Numbered from the stretch's first letter, positions 1 to 6,567 are shown. The stretch is 8,522 nucleotides of DNA from T1Sed10-7 sp046540855 (GCA_046540855.1 JBKHEJ010000120.1:1-8522), one strand, 5' to 3'. Program-made: numbers and translations. The notes: generated by a model from the letters alone, not told the origin.

Positions 1-82
1 GCACGGCCGGGAGCGGGTGAGCCGCGCTCTGCTCGGCGGGGCGGTCGTCGCGCGTGGCGGCGGGTCGCCGGGCGCCGGTGCG

Positions 83-88
83 TAGGCT
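83..88 (+). promoter_or_regulatory. Candidate -10 box for the ABC transporter operon
   Basis: TAGGCT fits the actinobacterial TANNNT -10 pattern and would place a transcription start near base 95, giving a leader of about 21 bases that contains the Shine-Dalgarno AAGGAGA (104-110). I find no recognisable -35 hexamer 16-19 bases upstream. Bases 1-82 hold no gene I can support; a short open frame ending at a TAG at 83-85 could be the tail of an upstream gene, but it has no recognisable content. Confidence 0.4.
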
Positions 89-115
89 GCGAGACCGCCA
101 GCCAAGGAGACCTCC

Positions 116-1030
116 GTGACCACCGACCCGCCCCCACGGCCCGTGGTGGTCGTGGACGGGCTGACCAAGCGCTTCGGTGCGCAGCTCGCCGTCGACGAGG
201 TCACCTTCACCCTCCCGCCCGGCCGCGTGGTCGGCTTCCTCGGCCCCAACGGTGCCGGCAAGTCCACGACCCTGCGGATGATGATCGGGCTGACCACGCC
301 GACGGCCGGTTCGGCCACCTTCGGTGGCGTGCCCTTCCACGACCTCGCGGACCCGGTCCGCACCGTCGGGACGATCGTCGACGGGGTCGAGTTCCACCCC
401 GGCCGGCGGGCGATCGAGGAGCTGCGTGTCAGCGCCGCCACCGCCGGCCTGCCCCGCGAGCGCTGCGAGGAGGTGCTCCAGCTCGTCGGCCTCGAGGAGG
501 CGGCGCGCAAGCGGGTCGGGCAGTACAGCCTCGGGATGCGCCAGCGCCTCGGGCTCGCCCAGGCCTTGCTCGGCGACCCCGAGGTGCTGCTGCTCGACGA
601 ACCGGCCAACGGCCTGGACCCGGAGGGCATCACCTGGGTACGGCAGCTGCTGCGTCACCTCGCCGAGCAGGGCCGCACGATCCTGGTCTCCTCCCACCTG
701 CTGGGTGAGATCTCCCGGCTCGCGGACGAGGTCATGGTCATCCGGCGCGGCCGGCTGGTGGCCAACGCGACGGTCGCTGAGCTCACCGGCGCCGCCGGAG
801 GGGGCAGCCGGGTGCGCTCGGCCGACGACGCGGCCCTGGCCGCAGCGCTGCGCGACGCCGGTGCCGAGGTGGAGCACGGCGAGGCGGGGCTGGTCGTGAC
901 CGGCGCCGCCCCCGAACGGGTCGGCGAGGTCGCCCTGGCCGCAGGCATCGCCCTGAGCGAGCTGCGACCGGCGGTGGCCGAGCTCGAGGACGTCTTCCTG
1001 GAGCTCACCGCCGGGGGAGGGATCGGGTGA
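116..1030 (+). CDS. ABC-2 type transporter, ATP-binding subunit
   Basis: This 304-residue protein is the cytoplasmic ATPase of an ABC exporter of the DrrA/BcrA/CcmA-like class; it hydrolyses ATP to drive the adjacent permease. All nucleotide-binding motifs are visible: Walker A GPNGAGKST (residues 43-51), a signature of the variant form YSLGMRQR (137-144), Walker B ending in LLLDEP (158-163) with catalytic Glu162, and the switch histidine in SSHLL (His194). The C-terminus ends with the ELEDVFLELT element common in this subfamily. The GTG start follows AAGGAGA (104-110) by 5 bases, a strong ribosome site. The stop overlaps the permease start, so the two are co-translated. Substrate cannot be read from the sequence: members export drugs, lipids or peptides, or handle bacitracin-type resistance. 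No regulator gene lies beside it inside the window. The family call is firm; the substrate is unknown. Confidence 0.95.
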   Translation: MTTDPPPRPVVVVDGLTKRFGAQLAVDEVTFTLPPGRVVGFLGPNGAGKSTTLRMMIGLTTPTAGSATFGGVPFHDLADPVRTVGTIVDGVEFHPGRRAIEELRVSAATAGLPRERCEEVLQLVGLEEAARKRVGQYSLGMRQRLGLAQALLGDPEVLLLDEPANGLDPEGITWVRQLLRHLAEQGRTILVSSHLLGEISRLADEVMVIRRGRLVANATVAELTGAAGGGSRVRSADDAALAAALRDAGAEVEHGEAGLVVTGAAPERVGEVALAAGIALSELRPAVAELEDVFLELTAGGGIG

Positions 1031-1776
1031 TGAGGTTGCTCCGTGCGGAGGTCCGCAAGCTCACGACCGTGTGGACGACGGCCGTCCTGACCGTGGTCGG
1101 GCTGCTGCTCGTCACCGTCGGCGCGGCCTTCCTGGTCTTCGAGTCGGAGTTCTCGGGGGAGTTCCTCGGGACCGACACCCAGATCGCCGACCTGCTCGGC
1201 CAGATCGGCGGCATGAACGTCATCGCCCTCATCGTCGGGCTGCTGTCGGTCACGACCGAGTTCCGCCACCGCACGATCGGCCGGACGCTCCAGCTCACGC
1301 CGAGCCGGACGCGCGTGGTCACCGCCAAGATGGTGGTCGGGGCCGGGTACGGCGTGCTGTTCTTCCTGCTCGGGCTCGTCCCGATCGGGCTGCTCCTTCT
1401 CGTCTCCGGTGCCGAGCTGGATCCGGGTGAGCAGGTGGTCGAGGCGCTGTGGCAGGGTCCGGTCGCGCTCGCGCTCATCGCGGTGTTCGGGGTCGCCATC
1501 GGGGCGCTGCTGCGCAGCCAGGTCCTCGCGGTGGCCCTGACCCTGGTCTACGTGTTCCTCGTGGAGTCGCTGTTCGTGCAGTTCCTCCCCGCGGTCGGCC
1601 GGTGGCTGCCGCTGCAGGCGCTGAACGCGATGTTCGTCTCCGAGGAGCTGCTCGCGACGCCGGGTGGGGCCGGGCTGCAGCTGCTCGAACCGACCGTCGG
1701 GCTCGCGGTGTTCCTCGCCTACTGCGTGGTCGCCGCCGCCGCCGCCATCACGCTGATGCGGGTCCGCGACGTGTGA
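1027..1776 (+). CDS. ABC-2 type transporter, membrane permease subunit
   Basis: This 249-residue protein is very hydrophobic with about six membrane spans, roughly at residues 17-37, 59-74, 104-124, 140-162, 166-185 and 222-243. After the second span it carries the VTTEFRHRTIGRTL element (from Val75), which together with the following TPSRTRVV is typical of small actinobacterial ABC-2 permeases that pair with a separate ATPase. Two starts are possible: GTG at 1027, overlapping the ATPase stop by 4 bases, or ATG at 1030, sharing one base with the stop. The purine-rich GGGGGAGGG at 1013-1021 serves either. The partner is clearly the preceding ATPase, and together they would form a 2+2 exporter in the cytoplasmic membrane. 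The final 29 bases overlap the end of the GH57 gene on the other strand, which is unusual and leaves no room for a private terminator. Substrate unknown. Confidence 0.9.
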   Translation: MMRLLRAEVRKLTTVWTTAVLTVVGLLLVTVGAAFLVFESEFSGEFLGTDTQIADLLGQIGGMNVIALIVGLLSVTTEFRHRTIGRTLQLTPSRTRVVTAKMVVGAGYGVLFFLLGLVPIGLLLLVSGAELDPGEQVVEALWQGPVALALIAVFGVAIGALLRSQVLAVALTLVYVFLVESLFVQFLPAVGRWLPLQALNAMFVSEELLATPGGAGLQLLEPTVGLAVFLAYCVVAAAAAITLMRVRDV

Positions 1777-3472
1777 GGTCGGTATCGGGCGGGCCGGGGC
1801 GGCCGGCGCCCTCCGGGTCGAGCGCGGCCAGGAAGGGGCCGACCTCGACCGGGGCCAGCACCCGCGCCTGACGGGCGGCGAGGTGCTCGTCCTCGCCGCG
1901 GCCCGCACAGATCGCCGCGCACAGCCGGTGCAGCGCGTCGGCGTGGTGGGCGACGCGGTCGGCGGCGTAGTCGGGGCTGGCTCCCCGGGTGGCCATGAAG
2001 GGCCAGTCCGAGGCCTGCAGCTGCGCGAGCTCGCGGGCGACCTGGGCACGCTGCCGCGGGGTGCCGCGTCCACCGGCGAGCGCTCGGCGGGCGTGGTCCT
2101 CGGCGGCGCGCACCTGCCGCCACATCGGCCGGGTGGTGTCCGTGACCCAGCTCGCGTGGCCCTTGGCGTAGCCCCAGGAGGACTCCGGAAGCTGAAGGCG
2201 CCGCTGCGGTGGGTGCCGCTCGATGCGGCCGGCCAGGGTGGTCGTCACCAGCCGGGGGTCCGCCAGCACACGGGTGAGCAGCGCCTCGAGGAACGCCACG
2301 CCCTCGAACCACCAGTGCCCGAAAAGCTCGGTGTCGTAGGCCGCGACCACGACCTTGCCGGGGCGCGGATCGAGCACCTCGCGGAGCACCCCGTGGAGGT
2401 GGTCGGCGTCGCGCTGGACCTGCGCCGCGGCCCGGTCGGGCTCGTAGATCGCCTTCTGGTCCGGACGCAGCGCGTGGTCGGTGACCCGCCAGGAGGGGTG
2501 GGTGCCGAAGGTGCCGCGCGCGAAGTAGTCCCGGTACCACACGTTGCCGGGGTAGCCGCCGGTCGGCGACCACACGTGGTAGGCGACCGACAGGTCGCGG
2601 GCCAGCACGGCCACCCCGCTGTCGCCGATCAGCGCCGCGTCGTGCACGACCTCGTCCGGGTGGTCCGCCCCGGGGTCGGGCACCGCGGGACGCGCGGTCC
2701 AGTCCCGCTCCGGGCCACCGACCGCACGCACCAGGGTCGCCGCGTCGACGAGCACGTGGTCGATGCCGTGCCGGGCGTAGACCTCCTCCAGACCCGGCAG
2801 CACCGGTCCCGTCCGGCGCAACCTCGGCGTGCCCTGCGCATCCACGTGCCGGGGCGGGGCGGTGGCGTCGGCGACCCGCCCGCGCGGCCGGTAGCCGAGC
2901 TCCGGGGGCCACAGACCCCTCGGCCGCCGCCCGGCCCAGCGTTCGTGGTGGTCCAGGCCCGCGGCCAGCTGCGCGTCGAGCAACGCCGGGTCGGCGGTCA
3001 GCGGCAGGTACGGGTGGGTGGCGGGGCCCCCGAGCAGCTCGATGACGCCGGCGTCCGCGAGCTCGCGCCAGACGGCCAGCAGGCCTCCGCGCCGCTGCAC
3101 GTCCTCGTGCAGGCCGAGCAGGTCCTGGAAGCGTCGCCAGTGGAAGCCCGACAGCTCCCGCACCTCGGCGGGCAGGTGGAGGTGCCAGCGCTGCTCCTCG
3201 GCCCGCCACATCTGACCGCCGAGCCAGGTGCCGAGGTCCTGCGCAGCGCGGGGGTCGGCGACCTGGTGCGCGACGGCGGGGGTCACGCCCAGCGTCAGCA
3301 CCTCACGGTGCCCGGCGGCCCCGAGCCGTTCGAGCAGGGCGGTGACCGTCAGCCACGAGGTGCCCCAGGCCTCGAAGAGCCACTCCTCGCCGACCGGCCA
3401 CACCCCGTGGTGGCGGACCTCGGGCAGGTGGGTGTGCAGGACCAGCGCGAGCTCGCCCGGGGCCTCGGTCAC
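1748..3472 (-). CDS. Glycoside hydrolase family 57 1,4-alpha-glucan branching enzyme (DUF1957-type)
   Basis: This 574-residue protein is predicted to transfer alpha-1,4-glucan segments to form alpha-1,6 branches. The N-terminal catalytic barrel opens with LVLHTHLPE (His13 and His15, substrate site). The nucleophile motif LWPPELGYRP gives Glu191, and YDTELFGHWWFEG gives the acid/base Asp380; both correspond to the pair known from the Thermococcus GH57 branching enzyme. The tryptophan-bearing SSWGYAKGHASW stretch and the C-terminal helical domain (AQLQASDWPFM, then DYAADRVAHHADAL) also fit. The GTG start overlaps the methyltransferase stop (GTGA), showing translational coupling. The mycobacterial homologue Rv3031 is, from memory, about 525 residues; this one is longer, mainly in the C-terminal tail and the linker around residues 200-330. 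A longer open frame continues upstream past the methyltransferase region, but the family start and the coupling argue for 3472. Likely role: branching of glycogen or of a methylated glucan lipopolysaccharide. Confidence 0.9.
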   Translation of the reverse strand: MTEAPGELALVLHTHLPEVRHHGVWPVGEEWLFEAWGTSWLTVTALLERLGAAGHREVLTLGVTPAVAHQVADPRAAQDLGTWLGGQMWRAEEQRWHLHLPAEVRELSGFHWRRFQDLLGLHEDVQRRGGLLAVWRELADAGVIELLGGPATHPYLPLTADPALLDAQLAAGLDHHERWAGRRPRGLWPPELGYRPRGRVADATAPPRHVDAQGTPRLRRTGPVLPGLEEVYARHGIDHVLVDAATLVRAVGGPERDWTARPAVPDPGADHPDEVVHDAALIGDSGVAVLARDLSVAYHVWSPTGGYPGNVWYRDYFARGTFGTHPSWRVTDHALRPDQKAIYEPDRAAAQVQRDADHLHGVLREVLDPRPGKVVVAAYDTELFGHWWFEGVAFLEALLTRVLADPRLVTTTLAGRIERHPPQRRLQLPESSWGYAKGHASWVTDTTRPMWRQVRAAEDHARRALAGGRGTPRQRAQVARELAQLQASDWPFMATRGASPDYAADRVAHHADALHRLCAAICAGRGEDEHLAARQARVLAPVEVGPFLAALDPEGAGRPGPPDTDLTRRGPASA

Positions 3473-4305
3473 GGCCCGACCCGGCAGCGCACGAGCAGGT
3501 CCAGGCTCGCGTCGAGGTCGTCCGCCTGCCAGCGGAAGTCGGTCTCCTCGGTGCGGTGCACGAGGGTGCGGGCCCAGGCCGGCCAGGCCTCGGGTGGGCC
3601 CGCTCCGAGCAGCCGCGGGAGCAGGACCCCGTGCGCACGCTCGGCCTCCTCGATGGCCCCGGCGTGCTGCAGGCCGAGGACCTCCACGACCTCGAAGCCG
3701 GACCGGGTCAGCAGGCGGGTCAGCTCGCTCGCGGTGAACTCGACGGTGTGGAAGGGGTTGACCGGGGTGTCGGAGCCGGGGGTGAAGGTGAGCCGGTTCG
3801 GGGTCGCGAGCAGGACCTCGCCGGCCGGCGCGGTGACCCGCTGCAGCTCGGTGAGGAAGCCCGGGATGTCGTGCAGGTGCTCGATGACCTGGAAGGACAC
3901 CGTCAGGGCGGCGGCGCCGTCGGGCAGCGGGATCTCGCGCAGCTCCGCGAGCGCGACCTCGATGCCCGTGCCGGGGCCGGCGTAGCGCCGCCGGGCGTGG
4001 GCGACGGTCCGCTCGTCCAGGTCCACGCCGAGCACGTGCGCCGCACCGGCATCGCGCAGCAGCCGCAGGCCGTACCCCTCGCCGCAGCCGGCGTCCACCA
4101 CCGTGCACGCCCGCCCGGCGAGCCCCCCCGAAGCGCCGCTCGCTCCCGCGCACGCTGTCCGGAGGCGTTCCTGGGCGACCCGGTAGGCCACCACGTGCCG
4201 CAGGTACCAGTAGCGCTCGTCGGCGATCCCGGGCAGGGTGCGCTCGCCCGTGAGGACCAGCCCGTCGGGGGGCCGGTCGGGTCGGGGCGTCAGCGACGTG
4301 GGCAC
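3469..4305 (-). CDS. Class I SAM-dependent methyltransferase (Rv3030-like)
   Basis: This 278-residue protein has a Rossmann-type SAM-binding core: motif I VVDAGCGEGYG (Asp71 and following glycines), the acidic ribose-binding end of strand 2 GVDLDE (Asp95/Asp97), and the FQVIEHLHDIPGFL helix with LLATPNRLTF after strand 5, typical of small-molecule and sugar methyltransferases. Residues 15-40 (LVLTGERTLPGI... YLRHVVAY) look like a substrate lid. I chose GTG at 4305 over the longer frame beginning at 4395 because a TACGCT -10 box lies 7 bases upstream, making the mRNA leaderless, and because the first 30 residues of the longer form are low in family character. It is coupled to the GH57 branching enzyme. 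In mycobacteria the equivalent pair has been linked to methylglucose lipopolysaccharide synthesis; a sugar O-methyltransferase role here is inferred from that context, and the acceptor is not proven by sequence. Confidence 0.85.
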   Translation of the reverse strand: MPTSLTPRPDRPPDGLVLTGERTLPGIADERYWYLRHVVAYRVAQERLRTACAGASGASGGLAGRACTVVDAGCGEGYGLRLLRDAGAAHVLGVDLDERTVAHARRRYAGPGTGIEVALAELREIPLPDGAAALTVSFQVIEHLHDIPGFLTELQRVTAPAGEVLLATPNRLTFTPGSDTPVNPFHTVEFTASELTRLLTRSGFEVVEVLGLQHAGAIEEAERAHGVLLPRLLGAGPPEAWPAWARTLVHRTEETDFRWQADDLDASLDLLVRCRVGP

Positions 4306-4312
4306 GCCCGGC

Positions 4313-4318
4313 AGCGTA
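4313..4318 (-). promoter_or_regulatory. -10 box of a leaderless promoter for the methyltransferase-GH57 operon
   Basis: Read on the minus strand this is TACGCT, followed by 7 bases and then the GTG start codon at 4305. With the usual 6-7 base discriminator, transcription would begin at or one base before the GTG. No Shine-Dalgarno precedes the codon, as expected for a leaderless message. The -35 zone (about 4336-4342) reads CGCTCA and lies in the edge of a 12-bp palindrome, so the promoter may need a regulator or rely on the -10 alone. Confidence 0.6.
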
Positions 4319-4324
4319 GGGCAG

Positions 4325-4338
4325 GATTTTGATTTTGA
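4325..4338 (+). repeat. A/T-rich tandem repeat GATTTT x2 in the divergent control region
   Basis: Two perfect copies of GATTTT followed by GA form a 14-base A/T-rich island in otherwise about 70 percent GC DNA. It lies between the -10 and -35 positions of the minus-strand methyltransferase promoter. It could ease local melting or be half of a protein site; the sequence alone does not decide. Confidence 0.5.
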
Positions 4339-4348
4339 GCGCGCGCTC
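4337..4348. promoter_or_regulatory. Perfect 12-bp palindrome, candidate operator
   Basis: GAGCGCGCGCTC is its own reverse complement. It spans about -32 to -43 relative to the predicted methyltransferase transcription start, overlapping the -35 region, a usual place for a repressor or activator dimer. Perfect palindromes with only G/C centre arise by chance fairly often in such GC-rich DNA, so the role is an inference. Confidence 0.35.
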
Positions 4349-4396
4349 CAGTTCCATGGCGCGCCAGGGAGCCGGCCCGACCAGCCGGTCGCCACC

Positions 4397-4408
4397 GTCG
4401 GTACCGAC
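4397..4408. promoter_or_regulatory. Perfect 12-bp palindrome upstream of etfB, candidate operator
   Basis: GTCGGTACCGAC is its own reverse complement with a GTAC centre. It ends 7 bases before the etfB Shine-Dalgarno and 19 bases before the ATG, a position that could block transcription or lie in the 5' leader. In RNA it would form at best a hairpin with almost no loop, so a DNA-binding dimer is the more natural reader. No regulator gene in the window is an obvious partner. Confidence 0.35.
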
Positions 4409-4427
4409 CCGAGCCAAGGGAGAACCC

Positions 4428-5213
4428 ATGAAGGTGATCGTCCCCGTCAAGCGGACACCCGACACCGCGGGTGAGAAGGTCATCGACCCCGACACCCTCA
4501 CCGTGGACCGCGACGCCGGGGAGTCCGTGCTCTGCCCGGTCAACGAGTTCTCCATCGAGGAGGCGGTGCGGCTGAAGGAGAAGCTCGGCGCCGAGGTGAC
4601 CGTGCTGCTGGTCGGCCCGGAGTCGGCGCAGAGCACCGTGCGCAAGGCCCTGTCCTACGGCCTCGACGGCGCGATCCAGATCACCGACGACGCGATCGCG
4701 GGCTCCGATGCGCTCGGGATCGCCCGGGTCATCGCCGCGGCGGTCGAGGCTGAGGAGTGGGACCTGGTGATCTTCGGCAACCAGTCCACCGACGCCCGCA
4801 CCTGCCTGGTGCCCGCGGCGGTCGCCGAGCTGCTGGCCGTGCCCGCGCTGACCTACGCACGCTTCCTCGAGGTCGAGGACGGCCAGCTCACCGTCCACCG
4901 TGAGCACGAGGAGGGCTGGGACGTGGTCACCGGCCCCCTGCCGGCGGTCGTGAGCGTCGTCGAGGCCATCAACGACCCGCGCTACCCGTCCTTCAAGGGG
5001 ATCATGGCCGCGAAGTCCAAGCCCCTGACGGTCAAGTCCCTCGCCGACCTCGGCGTCACCCCGGAGGAGGTGGGTGCCGGCGCCGCCTCGGCGACGATGT
5101 ACGCCTTCGAGCCACGCCCACCCAAGGAGGCGGGCACGGTCGTGGAGGACGACGGGTCCGGGGCCGCCGCGGCGCAGCTGGCGGACTGGCTGGTCGAGAA
5201 GAAGTTCGTCTGA
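4428..5213 (+). CDS. etfB: Electron transfer flavoprotein, beta subunit
   Basis: This 261-residue protein is the beta subunit of the ETF heterodimer, which binds AMP and with EtfA carries electrons from acyl-CoA and related dehydrogenases towards the quinone pool. It opens with MKVIVPVKRTPDT, the standard start of the family, followed by the CPVNEFSIEEAVRLKEK helix and the NQSTDART loop that corresponds to the nucleotide-contacting region. The DPRYPSFKGIMAAKSKPL element near residues 185-202 matches the partner-recognition loop that docks dehydrogenases. Length is normal for the family (about 250-265). The open frame extends 33 codons upstream, but the ATG at 4428 is preceded by AAGGGAGA (4416-4423) at proper spacing and begins exactly at the conserved N-terminus. 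It is the first gene of an operon with etfA, 21 bases apart, and is divergent from the methyltransferase. In mycobacteria the homologue is called fixA. Confidence 0.95.
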   Translation: MKVIVPVKRTPDTAGEKVIDPDTLTVDRDAGESVLCPVNEFSIEEAVRLKEKLGAEVTVLLVGPESAQSTVRKALSYGLDGAIQITDDAIAGSDALGIARVIAAAVEAEEWDLVIFGNQSTDARTCLVPAAVAELLAVPALTYARFLEVEDGQLTVHREHEEGWDVVTGPLPAVVSVVEAINDPRYPSFKGIMAAKSKPLTVKSLADLGVTPEEVGAGAASATMYAFEPRPPKEAGTVVEDDGSGAAAAQLADWLVEKKFV

Positions 5214-5234
5214 GACACCCACGGAGGCACAGAC

Positions 5235-6218
5235 ATGAGCGAGATGCTGGTCCTGATCGACCACTCCGACGCCGGGCCCCGGAAGGTGTCCCTGCAGATG
5301 CTGACCAAGGCCCGCGAGCTGGCAGCGCTGACCGGTGACACCGTCGCGGCGGTCTGGCTCGGCGAGGGCGCTGCTGCAGCCGCGGCGACGCTGGGCAGCT
5401 ACGGCGCCGAGAAGCTGTACCACTGGGACAGCCCCGACGCGCACGCCTACGTCACCCTGCCGCAGGTCGAGGCGCTCGAGTACGTCATCGACATGACCGA
5501 GGCCGACACGCTGCTGTTCGCCTCCTCCAACCACGTCAAGGACGTGGCCGCACGGCTCGCGATCCGGATGGACGCCGGCGTCGTCACCGACGTCTCGGGG
5601 ATCGAGCTCGGGGAGGATGGCCGCTGGGTCGGGATCAAGGAGGTCTTCGGGGGTGAGATCATCACCCGGTCGACCTTCGCCGAGGGCAAGCTCTGCTTCC
5701 TCGGGGTGTCCGCGAACGCCTTCCCCGCCGTCGAGGGCGATGCCGGGGCGCCGGAGCTCGTCGCGCTCGACGTCGAGCTCAGCGAGGAGGCCACCGAGGC
5801 CCGGGTCGTCTCGGTCGAGAAGGTCGCCGGTGGTGACCGGCCCGACATCGGTGAGGCCGCGGTGGTCGTCGCGGGCGGGCGCGGGCTCGGCTCCGAGGAC
5901 GGGTTCGAGCTCATGGAGCAGCTCGCCGACCTGCTCGGCGCGGGTGTGGGTGCCTCACGGGCGGCGACCGACGCGGGCTGGTACCCGCACCGCTACCAGA
6001 TCGGCCAGACGGGGCGGACCATCTCCCCCACGCTCTACCTCGGCTCCGGGATCTCCGGCGCGATCCAGCACCGCGCCGGGATGCAGACCTCCCAGAACGT
6101 CGTCGCGATCAACAAGGACGGCGAGGCGCCCATCTTCCAGATCGCGGACTTCGGGGTCGTCGGCGACCTCTACAAGATCGTCCCGAAGCTGATCGAGGAG
6201 CTCGAAGCCCGGCGCTGA
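5235..6218 (+). CDS. etfA: Electron transfer flavoprotein, alpha subunit
   Basis: This 327-residue protein holds the FAD of the ETF heterodimer. The N-terminal half is the EtfA/B-like alpha/beta domain (MLVLIDHSDAG at the start). The C-terminal half is the FAD domain with its full set of motifs: GGRGLG (214-219), the SR pair (Ser241-Arg242), GQTG (257-260), SGAIQH (274-279), the AINKD loop and the closing IADFGVVGDLYKIVP. The conserved Arg and the GQTG/SGAIQH loops contact the flavin in known structures. Nothing is truncated, so the protein should be functional. The start is ATG with CGGAGG (5222-5227) upstream. It lies 21 bases after etfB, and the operon ends in a strong hairpin just past the stop. 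The mycobacterial counterpart is called fixB. Membrane ETF dehydrogenase and client dehydrogenases are not in the window. Confidence 0.96.
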   Translation: MSEMLVLIDHSDAGPRKVSLQMLTKARELAALTGDTVAAVWLGEGAAAAAATLGSYGAEKLYHWDSPDAHAYVTLPQVEALEYVIDMTEADTLLFASSNHVKDVAARLAIRMDAGVVTDVSGIELGEDGRWVGIKEVFGGEIITRSTFAEGKLCFLGVSANAFPAVEGDAGAPELVALDVELSEEATEARVVSVEKVAGGDRPDIGEAAVVVAGGRGLGSEDGFELMEQLADLLGAGVGASRAATDAGWYPHRYQIGQTGRTISPTLYLGSGISGAIQHRAGMQTSQNVVAINKDGEAPIFQIADFGVVGDLYKIVPKLIEELEARR

Positions 6219-6233
6219 CCCCGGTGCGAGAGC

Positions 6234-6262
6234 AGGGCCCCGGCCGTCGCGGTCGGGGCCCT
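6234..6262. terminator. Hairpin terminator after etfA
   Basis: A 13-base stem (AGGGCCCCGGCCG pairing with CGGTCGGGGCCCT, one G-U type pair) closes on a 3-base loop TCG, starting 15 bases after the etfA stop. There is no run of T after it, which is common for GC-rich actinobacterial terminators. It also lies 89 bases beyond the end of the oppositely oriented csbD-like gene and may stop both transcripts. Confidence 0.75.
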
Positions 6263-6351
6263 ACCCGATCCGTGCAGGTACGGCGCGTCGGGGTCGTCGC
6301 CGGCGGGGGCGGCGAGGGGCGCCACCTACGCCGGCACGAGGTCGCAGCGGG

Positions 6352-6567
6352 TCAGCTGCTGCCGCGCTCGTCCGTCTCGTCGTCGCCACCGACCGCGTCC
6401 CGCGCGGCCTTGGCGGCGCCGCGGGCGGTCTCCTTGAGGTCGTCGAGCTTCTCCTCGACCGTGCCCTTGGCGTGCTGGGCCTTCCCCTCGGCCTCGAGGT
6501 CCTTCTCGCCGCTGACCTTGCCGGTGACCTCCTTGGACTTGCCTTCGAGCTTGTCGTGGTTGCTCAT
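6352..6567 (-). CDS. CsbD-like small stress protein
   Basis: This 71-residue, highly charged protein matches the CsbD family: DKLEGKSKEVTGKVSGEKDLEAEGKAQHAKGTVEEK over residues 5-40, followed by an amphipathic helix rich in Lys, Ala and Asp, and an acidic tail DDETDERGSS. There is no signal peptide or membrane span, so it is cytoplasmic. CsbD proteins are induced by general stress (sigma-B controlled in Bacillus), yet their molecular function is not known. The ATG start has GGAAGGG at 6574-6580, 6 bases upstream. It is monocistronic, flanked by the etfA terminator hairpin on one side and the ybaK-operon hairpin on the other. I could not find a convincing stress-sigma promoter (GTTT...GGGTAT type) in the 174 bases before it. 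The family call is good; physiological role is inferred from the family. Confidence 0.88.
   Translation of the reverse strand: MSNHDKLEGKSKEVTGKVSGEKDLEAEGKAQHAKGTVEEKLDDLKETARGAAKAARDAVGGDDETDERGSS

Noticed and set aside
1..82. Possible tail of an upstream gene or divergent gene start
   Set aside because: Short open frames exist in several readings but none shows family content, a defined start or a ribosome site; the stretch is too short to judge.
655..2073. A 472-codon minus-strand frame across the ABC transporter genes
   Set aside because: The composition (Arg, Asp, Gln, His, Pro-rich) is typical of antisense shadows, and the ABC motifs on the plus strand are unambiguous.
1883..3985. 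A 700-codon open frame on the plus strand opposite the GH57 and methyltransferase genes
   Set aside because: It is an antisense shadow caused by high GC and few stops. Its protein is low-complexity with runs of Arg, Gly, Val and Pro and has no domain, while the minus-strand frames show catalytic motifs.
3473..4645. A 390-codon upstream extension of the GH57 frame
   Set aside because: It crosses the methyltransferase gene in another frame, is Arg/Ala/Pro-rich and continues past the etfB start on the other strand. The coupled GTG at 3472 begins precisely at the conserved N-terminus.
4290..5534. A 414-codon minus-strand frame opposite etfB
   Set aside because: It has no recognisable domain; it is the mirror of the etfB/etfA coding frames, which carry complete family motifs.
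6299..6335. Inverted repeat GCCGGCG/CGCCGGC between etfA and the csbD-like gene
   Set aside because: The stem is only 7 bases with a 23-base loop, and each arm is nearly self-complementary, as expected by chance in GC-rich DNA. The 6234-6262 hairpin is far stronger.
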